Below, piece after piece: positions 4,680-9,201 of a DNA stretch of 9,201 nt. Positions within the stretch are counted from its first letter, which is position 1, and each line of letters opens with the position of its first letter. This stretch comes from JBEKOF01 sp050015895 (GTDB lineage: Bacteria; Verrucomicrobiota; Verrucomicrobiia; Limisphaerales; Palsa-1400). A program made the translations under genes and the position numbers. The stretch lies in assembly GCA_050015895.1 (NCBI GenBank), contig JBEKAN010000168.1, forward strand, positions 1 to 9,201. The letters run 5' to 3'. A model generated the notes under the pieces. That model was given only the letters and a program-made list of their open reading frames with translations. It did not search any database and was not told the origin of the DNA.

Positions 4680-7600
4680 ATGAGAATTGTCAGCAAACCC
4701 GCTTTCTGGATACTCTGCCTCGCGTGGGCGGGCGTCGCGTCGTCGCCCGCGTCGGTGAGCGTCGCCGAACTGCGCTGCGAGCACCGGGAAAATCCCATCG
4801 GGATCGGGGTCCGCCAGCCGCGCCTTTCCTGGAAACTTTTCCCCAGTGATTCCGGCGAACGGCAGACGGCGTATCAAATCCGCGCCGGCCAGGCCGCCGA
4901 TGGAAATCCGGACTTGTGGGATTCGGGCAAGGTCGCCTCGGACCAATCCGTCCTGGTGCCGTGGGAGGGAAAGCCGCTCGACTCGCGTTCCCGCGTTTTC
5001 TGGCAGGTCCGCGTTTGGGACAAGGATGGCCAGCCCTCTGGCTGGAGCCAATCCGCCTCCTTCGAGTTGGGCCTGTTGTCGGCCGCCAGCGAGTGGAAGG
5101 GCCAATGGATCACCGCCGAATTGGCGCGGTATGATGTCGAGCTGCCCGCCCTCGCCTCCGCCTCGTGGATCAGCGCCGGGTCCGCCGCCAATCAGGCCGC
5201 CGCCGTCCGCCTGGCTTTTCAAATTCCGCCCGGCGCGGTCGTTCGCAGCGCCACCGTGGACGCCGCCGCCGATGGTCTCATCACAATTTACGTCAACGGC
5301 CGCACCAATCGCCCGGGGAGCAGCAGCCTGACCGCGCCGCTGCGGGCCGACGTCCGCGCCCAGTTGGCACCCGGCTCGAATGTCCTCGTCATCGGCTCCG
5401 CCGCGGTGCGCCGGTCTCCGCCGGGGTCCGCCGGCCAGGTGGGGCGCAACGCCATCGCCGCCCACGCCAGCATCGAACTGGAGGGCGGACAAAAAATTGA
5501 ACTTGACACCGATTCCTCCTGGAAGGCGGCCACCGCGCCCGCCGGCGCCTGGTTCGCGCCCGCCTTCGACGATTCGGCCTGGCCCGCCGCGAGCCTCGTC
5601 GCCCCGTATTCCGGCCACCCATCCGCGCACACCGACAACACGTCCGGGCCGGGCCGATATTTGCGGAAGAACTTCACGGTCGCCGGCCCCGTTGTCCGCG
5701 CGCGCCTGTATGCCACCGCGCTGGGCGTGTACCAGGCCTCGATCAACGGCCACGTTGTCAATTCTAATTCTGTCCTCGACCCGGGCTGGACCGACTACAC
5801 CAAGCGCGTGATGGTGCAGACTTACGATGTCACCGGCCTTCTTTCGCCGGGGAAAAACACACTGGGCGCGGTGCTCGGCGACGGCTGGTACGCCGGTCGC
5901 CTGGGCTGGATGGGGCTGGCGCAATACGGCCACCGCCCCGTCTTTTCCGCGCAACTGGAACTCCTTCACGCCGACGGATCGAGGCAGATCATCGCCACCG
6001 ACGATTCCTGGAAGGCCGGCCCGGGCGCCATCGCCGCCTCCGATCCCCAGTGGGGCGAAGTCATTGACGCGCGCAAGGCCGCGCCGTGGGACACCGCCAC
6101 ATTCGATGATTCCTCCTGGGCCGCGCCCGTTTTGGAGACGCACCCCATCTCCCTGGATCCGCAGCGCGGGCCGCCGGTCCGCAAATTGCTCGAACTTCAG
6201 CCGCGCGCGATCACCCGCCGTGGCGACGCGTGGATCGTGGATTTTGGCCAGAACATGGTCGGCCACATTCGTCTGACCGCGAGCGGGGCCGCGGGCGCAA
6301 CCATCGTCGTGCGCCACGCGGAGATGCTCAATTCCGACGGCTCCATCTACACGGAGAATCTCCGCCCCGCGCTCGCCACCGACAAGTTCATTCTGGCCGG
6401 CAAGGGGCGCGAGACCTTTGAACCGCTGTTCACCTTCCACGGATTTCGCTACGCGGAGATCATTGGCTGGCCCGGGACACTCACCCCCGGCGACGTGCGC
6501 GGAATCGTCGTCGGCTCGGACAATCCGCCGACCGGCTCCTGGGAATCCTCGGACACCAATCTCAACCAGTTGTTCTCCAACATCCTCTGGGGCCAGCGCG
6601 GCAATTTTCTCAGCGTCCCCACCGACTGCCCGCAGCGCGACGAGCGAATGGGATGGATGGGCGACGCGCAGGTCTTCGCCCCCACCGCCGCCCGCAACGC
6701 GGATGTCTCCGCCTTTTTCGACAAATGGATGGTGGACGTGGACGACGGCCAGAGCGCGCGCGGTGATTTTGCCAAGTGCTCCCCCCGCATCGCGGACAAT
6801 TCGGCGGGCTGGCCCGTGTGGGCCGACGCCGGCGTCATCATCCCGTGGGTGATGTACATCTCCTACGGGGACACCGCCTTTCTGGCGGACAATTACCCGC
6901 ACATGGCGCGATGGGTGGATTACTGCGCGCAATCATCCCCCGGCCTGCTCCTGACCGGGGGCGTGGGCGACCACCTGGCGCCGCGCCCCACGCCGATAAA
7001 TCTAGTTGACACAGCCTACTTCGCCAACTCCGCGCGGATTGTCGCCCGCGCCGCGACGGTGCTGGGCAAAAGCGACGACGCCGCGCGCTACGGGAAACTT
7101 CACGACGACATCGTCGCCGCGTTCGACAAGGCGTTCGTCTCCACCAACGGCGCGCTGCTGGGCGACACGCAGACCGCGGACATCCTCGCCCTGCGCTTTG
7201 ACCTTTTGCCCGACGACCTCCGTCCGGTGGTCGCCGCCCGTCTGGCCGCCAACGTGGAGCAGACCGGGCATTTGACCACGGGGTTTGTCGGCGTGGGTCT
7301 GATTTGTCCGACGCTCGCGCAAACCGGCCGTCCGGACCTCGCATGGAAATTGGTCTTTACAGACACCTACCCCTCGTGGCTCTTCTCTGTCAAAAATGGC
7401 GCGACGACCATCTGGGAGCGGTGGGACGGCTGGACGCCGGAGCGCGGCTTTCAGGATTCCTCCATGAATTCCTTCAACCACTATTCCCTCGGCTCCGTGG
7501 GCGAGTGGTTTTATTCGGGAGCGGCGGGGATCGAGTTGGACGAGTCGCATCCGGGCTTCAAACATTTCGCCCTGAAGCCGCAGTTCACCGCCCGGCTCTC

Positions 7601-7799
7601 ATTTGTCAAGGCTTCCCTCGACTCGCCGTACGGGCCGATCATCTCATACTGGCGCACCAGCGGGGACCAAATGCTCTACGATGTTACGGTCCCGCCGAAC
7701 ACAACGGCCGACTTGACCCTTCCCGTGTTTGCGAACCGGCCTTTGGAGCCGGGCGCGCATCATTTCGCCTTCCCGCTCGCGTCAATGAACGCCAAATAG
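4680..7799 (+). CDS. Secreted alpha-L-rhamnosidase, glycoside hydrolase family 78
   Basis: This exported inverting hydrolase releases terminal alpha-L-rhamnose from plant glycosides or rhamnogalacturonan. The 1039-residue product begins with a signal peptide (MRIVSKPAFWILCLAWAGVASS). An Fn3-like domain follows (about 25-135, starting SVSVAELRCEHRENPIGI). Residues about 150-325 form a beta-sandwich insert resembling the CBM67 rhamnose-binding domain of Streptomyces avermitilis Rha78A. Next come the rhamnosidase N domain (ATALGVYQASING from 345, then DPGWTDYTKRV), a beta-sandwich, the (alpha/alpha)6 barrel and a C-terminal beta domain. The barrel motif DCPQRDERMGWMGD (649-662) supplies the predicted general acid E655; GATTIWERWDGW supplies the predicted general base E913. 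The spacing of these two matches SaRha78A (E636, E895) to within one residue. ATG 4680 has no clear Shine-Dalgarno. It lies 63 nt after the transporter, so co-transcription is plausible. Confidence 0.95.
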   Translation: MRIVSKPAFWILCLAWAGVASSPASVSVAELRCEHRENPIGIGVRQPRLSWKLFPSDSGERQTAYQIRAGQAADGNPDLWDSGKVASDQSVLVPWEGKPLDSRSRVFWQVRVWDKDGQPSGWSQSASFELGLLSAASEWKGQWITAELARYDVELPALASASWISAGSAANQAAAVRLAFQIPPGAVVRSATVDAAADGLITIYVNGRTNRPGSSSLTAPLRADVRAQLAPGSNVLVIGSAAVRRSPPGSAGQVGRNAIAAHASIELEGGQKIELDTDSSWKAATAPAGAWFAPAFDDSAWPAASLVAPYSGHPSAHTDNTSGPGRYLRKNFTVAGPVVRARLYATALGVYQASINGHVVNSNSVLDPGWTDYTKRVMVQTYDVTGLLSPGKNTLGAVLGDGWYAGRLGWMGLAQYGHRPVFSAQLELLHADGSRQIIATDDSWKAGPGAIAASDPQWGEVIDARKAAPWDTATFDDSSWAAPVLETHPISLDPQRGPPVRKLLELQPRAITRRGDAWIVDFGQNMVGHIRLTASGAAGATIVVRHAEMLNSDGSIYTENLRPALATDKFILAGKGRETFEPLFTFHGFRYAEIIGWPGTLTPGDVRGIVVGSDNPPTGSWESSDTNLNQLFSNILWGQRGNFLSVPTDCPQRDERMGWMGDAQVFAPTAARNADVSAFFDKWMVDVDDGQSARGDFAKCSPRIADNSAGWPVWADAGVIIPWVMYISYGDTAFLADNYPHMARWVDYCAQSSPGLLLTGGVGDHLAPRPTPINLVDTAYFANSARIVARAATVLGKSDDAARYGKLHDDIVAAFDKAFVSTNGALLGDTQTADILALRFDLLPDDLRPVVAARLAANVEQTGHLTTGFVGVGLICPTLAQTGRPDLAWKLVFTDTYPSWLFSVKNGATTIWERWDGWTPERGFQDSSMNSFNHYSLGSVGEWFYSGAAGIELDESHPGFKHFALKPQFTARLSFVKASLDSPYGPIISYWRTSGDQMLYDVTVPPNTTADLTLPVFANRPLEPGAHHFAFPLASMNAK

Positions 7800-7809
7800 C
7801 GTGCGCAGT

Positions 7810-8511
7810 TTACTTGGTAAACCGGAAATTCACCACGTCGTAGTCCTGCATCACGTAACTCTTCAGCTCCAGCCGCACTTTCCCGGCGCGCTTGGCCTGC
7901 GTCTCCCCGCCCGCGGCCACCAAGTCGTTGTAGCTGATGATCTCCGCGCGGATGAACCCCTTCTGCATGTCCGTGTGGATGCTGCCTGCCGCCTCCCAGG
8001 CCGTGGTGCCGGCACGGATGGGCCACGCGCGGTTCTCCTTGCCGCCAAGTGTCAGAAAGCAGATGTACCCGCTCTCCGCGAACGCCCGCACCAGCAGCGC
8101 TTCCGGCGCCGCCAATTCCGCCTCCTCGGCCACCACCACCGGACGGTTGGTGACAAAGGCATGCGCCGAAATCGCCGTCAATTCCTCCGCCGTCAACCCC
8201 AGTTTCGACACCGGCGTCTCGCCGACCAGCCCGTCGGCCATTTTTTGCAGCACCCGTCTCTCCGCCTCGCCCGCGTCGCGTCCGAGCCGCGTCTCGACAA
8301 AATCCAAGTCCTTCATCAGCAAGTCGCTCAAGGCCGCGCGGCTGGTGAGGATGGCGTCGCAGACCGCCAGCTCCTTCTCGTCGGCCAGGACCACCTGCGC
8401 GTAACACTTCTTCTGCGCTTCCACCATCTTGTCCGCCTGGTCCAGACGGGAGTCCTTGATGTTATGGTTTCCCGTCGGGATGCTGGTGACGCCAAAGAGG
8501 CAAATTTTCAT
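7810..8511 (-). CDS. YchF-like TGS-domain protein lacking a functional GTPase domain
   Basis: The 233-residue product has the C-terminal domain of the YchF/Obg-type ATPase family (DUF933, TGS-like) at about 148-232. It reads RAWPIRAGTTAWEAAGSIHTD, then KGFIRAEIISYNDLV, then QDYDVVNFRF, near-identical to the YchF signature. Upstream, parts of YchF remain in order: a first strand MKICLFGV, then DSRLDQADKMVEAQKK (like DPRLDALAEIVKPKK), then a helical hairpin (about 48-115) and TNRPVVV (like TAKPVLYV). The P-loop GxxxxGKS is replaced by GVTSIPTGNHN, and the switch and NKxD-type specificity motifs are missing. YchF is about 363 residues, so some 130 are gone. It cannot bind nucleotide the usual way; a ribosome- or RNA-binding role through the TGS-like domain is an inference. 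The frame is intact, so decay is unlikely. The start is ATG 8511 with no clear Shine-Dalgarno. It is convergent with the rhamnosidase gene, 10 nt apart with no terminator seen between them. Confidence 0.85.
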   Translation of the reverse strand: MKICLFGVTSIPTGNHNIKDSRLDQADKMVEAQKKCYAQVVLADEKELAVCDAILTSRAALSDLLMKDLDFVETRLGRDAGEAERRVLQKMADGLVGETPVSKLGLTAEELTAISAHAFVTNRPVVVAEEAELAAPEALLVRAFAESGYICFLTLGGKENRAWPIRAGTTAWEAAGSIHTDMQKGFIRAEIISYNDLVAAGGETQAKRAGKVRLELKSYVMQDYDVVNFRFTK

Positions 8512-8692
8512 GCCCAGTGCTTAGAGCGCCCTCCGCCCAACGTCAAGACTGAAACAAGACCGAAAAAAGTGTATTAAACGCCAAAAAAGGGAGAACGCGG
8601 CCCCGAAACTCCTTCGCCCCGCATCCAGTCCAACGGACTCCGCCCGACGAAACCATTGACTTCCTTTTGCGCGGGGTGTTACATGAGGCGCC

Positions 8693-9201
8693 ATGCCTGT
8701 AGGAAACACACGAAAAGGGGCCTTTGGGATCACCCTGATCGCGGTGCTGCTGCCTTTCTTTGGGTGTGATTCGCGGACGCAAACCGCGCGCGCGGATCCG
8801 CGCGTCCAATCGGCGCAACAGACCAACAGCCTTGCGCGCGTCCGCGCGCCCGCCGTGGCCGGTCTGTTCTATCCGGCGGACGCGATCGTTCTTTCAAAAA
8901 ACATTGACGCGTTGCTGGAAGCCGCGCCCGCGCATCACATTGCCCGCCTCAAGGCCCTGGTTTGCCCTCATGCGGGCTATCCTTATTCGGGACCCACCGC
9001 AGCCATTGCATACAAAATGCTGCTCGGCCGTGATTTTCAAACCGTCCTCATCCTCGGCCCCAGCCACTATGCCCTCTTTCAGGGAGCGTCGGTTCCGAAC
9101 ACCGACGCCTATCAAACGCCTTTGGGCGTCGTCACCATCTCCCCCAAGGCGTCGCAACTCGCCAAGACCAGCCCCTTTGTCCTGGAACCGCAATGCCTGG
9201 T
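8693..9201 (+). CDS. amrB: MEMO-family lipoprotein, AmmeMemoRadiSam system protein B (partial, 5' end)
   Basis: The frame starts at ATG 8693 and is open to the right edge (169 codons plus 2 nt). Residues 1-25 are a lipoprotein-type signal: basic n-region (GNTRKGA), hydrophobic core, then FFGC with C25 as the probable lipidated residue. A low-complexity linker (26-48) follows. The MEMO domain begins VRAPAVAGLFYPAD (50-63) and continues with PHAGYPYSGPTAA (92-104), LILGPSHYALFQGASVP (119-135) and TPLGVV (142-147). H93 and H125 match the first two active-site histidines of human MEMO1 (H49, H81); the later His and Cys lie beyond the window. MEMO proteins resemble extradiol dioxygenases and are usually linked to AMMECR1-type and radical SAM genes, which may follow. 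GAGG (8685-8688) lies 4 nt before ATG, closer than ideal. TTGACT (8656-8661) with TTACAT (8679-8684) could be a promoter, giving an almost leaderless mRNA. Confidence 0.85.
   Translation, partial: MPVGNTRKGAFGITLIAVLLPFFGCDSRTQTARADPRVQSAQQTNSLARVRAPAVAGLFYPADAIVLSKNIDALLEAAPAHHIARLKALVCPHAGYPYSGPTAAIAYKMLLGRDFQTVLILGPSHYALFQGASVPNTDAYQTPLGVVTISPKASQLAKTSPFVLEPQCL

Noticed and set aside
4617..6932. A 771-codon open frame antisense to the rhamnosidase gene
   Set aside because: It is an antisense shadow of a GC-rich gene: low-complexity Gly/Ala/Arg/His composition and no recognisable domain, while the plus-strand frame carries full GH78 motifs.
8789..8804. A 16-bp palindrome CGCGCGGATCCGCGCG
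   Set aside because: It lies inside the coding linker of the MEMO lipoprotein in a CG-alternating stretch where palindromes arise easily; no regulatory reading is supported.

Overview
The window is a GC-rich bacterial chromosome segment (roughly 60-65% G+C by eye in the coding regions). The best guess is a Verrucomicrobiota-type plant-matter degrader. This is inferred from the large secreted GH78 rhamnosidase, the secreted protein with a PKD-like tail, the weak Shine-Dalgarno sites and the non-canonical YchF-like protein. No rRNA or taxonomic marker is present to prove it.

Layout. Positions 1-116 carry the last 37 codons of an unidentified, noticeably AT-richer gene. A tRNA-Leu(UAG) with encoded CCA follows at 145-228. 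Just 3' of it is a degenerate second copy of the last codons of the next gene (232-266 against 301-335). On the minus strand, 302-1639 encodes a secreted protein of an uncharacterised family with a PKD/Ig-like C-terminal domain. The 461-nt gap to 2100 holds a divergent control region: a plausible minus-strand promoter overlapped by a perfect 15-bp inverted repeat, a 12-bp palindrome, and an operator-like palindrome immediately before the plus-strand gene cluster.

Three plus-strand genes follow: a D(-)-tartrate dehydratase of the enolase superfamily (2101-3261), a DctA-like C4-dicarboxylate symporter (3357-4616) and a secreted alpha-L-rhamnosidase of family GH78 (4680-7799). The first two make a coherent import-and-dehydrate pathway (tartrate in, oxaloacetate to central metabolism). 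The rhamnosidase would release rhamnose outside the cytoplasm from plant glycosides or rhamnogalacturonan. Their close spacing suggests one unit for plant-derived carbon.

Convergent with the rhamnosidase, with only 10 nt between stop codons, the minus-strand gene 7810-8511 encodes a YchF-like protein. It keeps the C-terminal TGS-like domain, but its GTPase domain is cut down and has no P-loop. Divergent from it, at 8693, begins a MEMO-family protein (AmmeMemoRadiSam system protein B) with a lipoprotein-type signal; it runs off the right edge.

Most worth following up are the GTPase-less YchF relative, the substituted ion/substrate motifs in the tartrate-linked transporter, and the two inverted repeats lying on predicted promoters.
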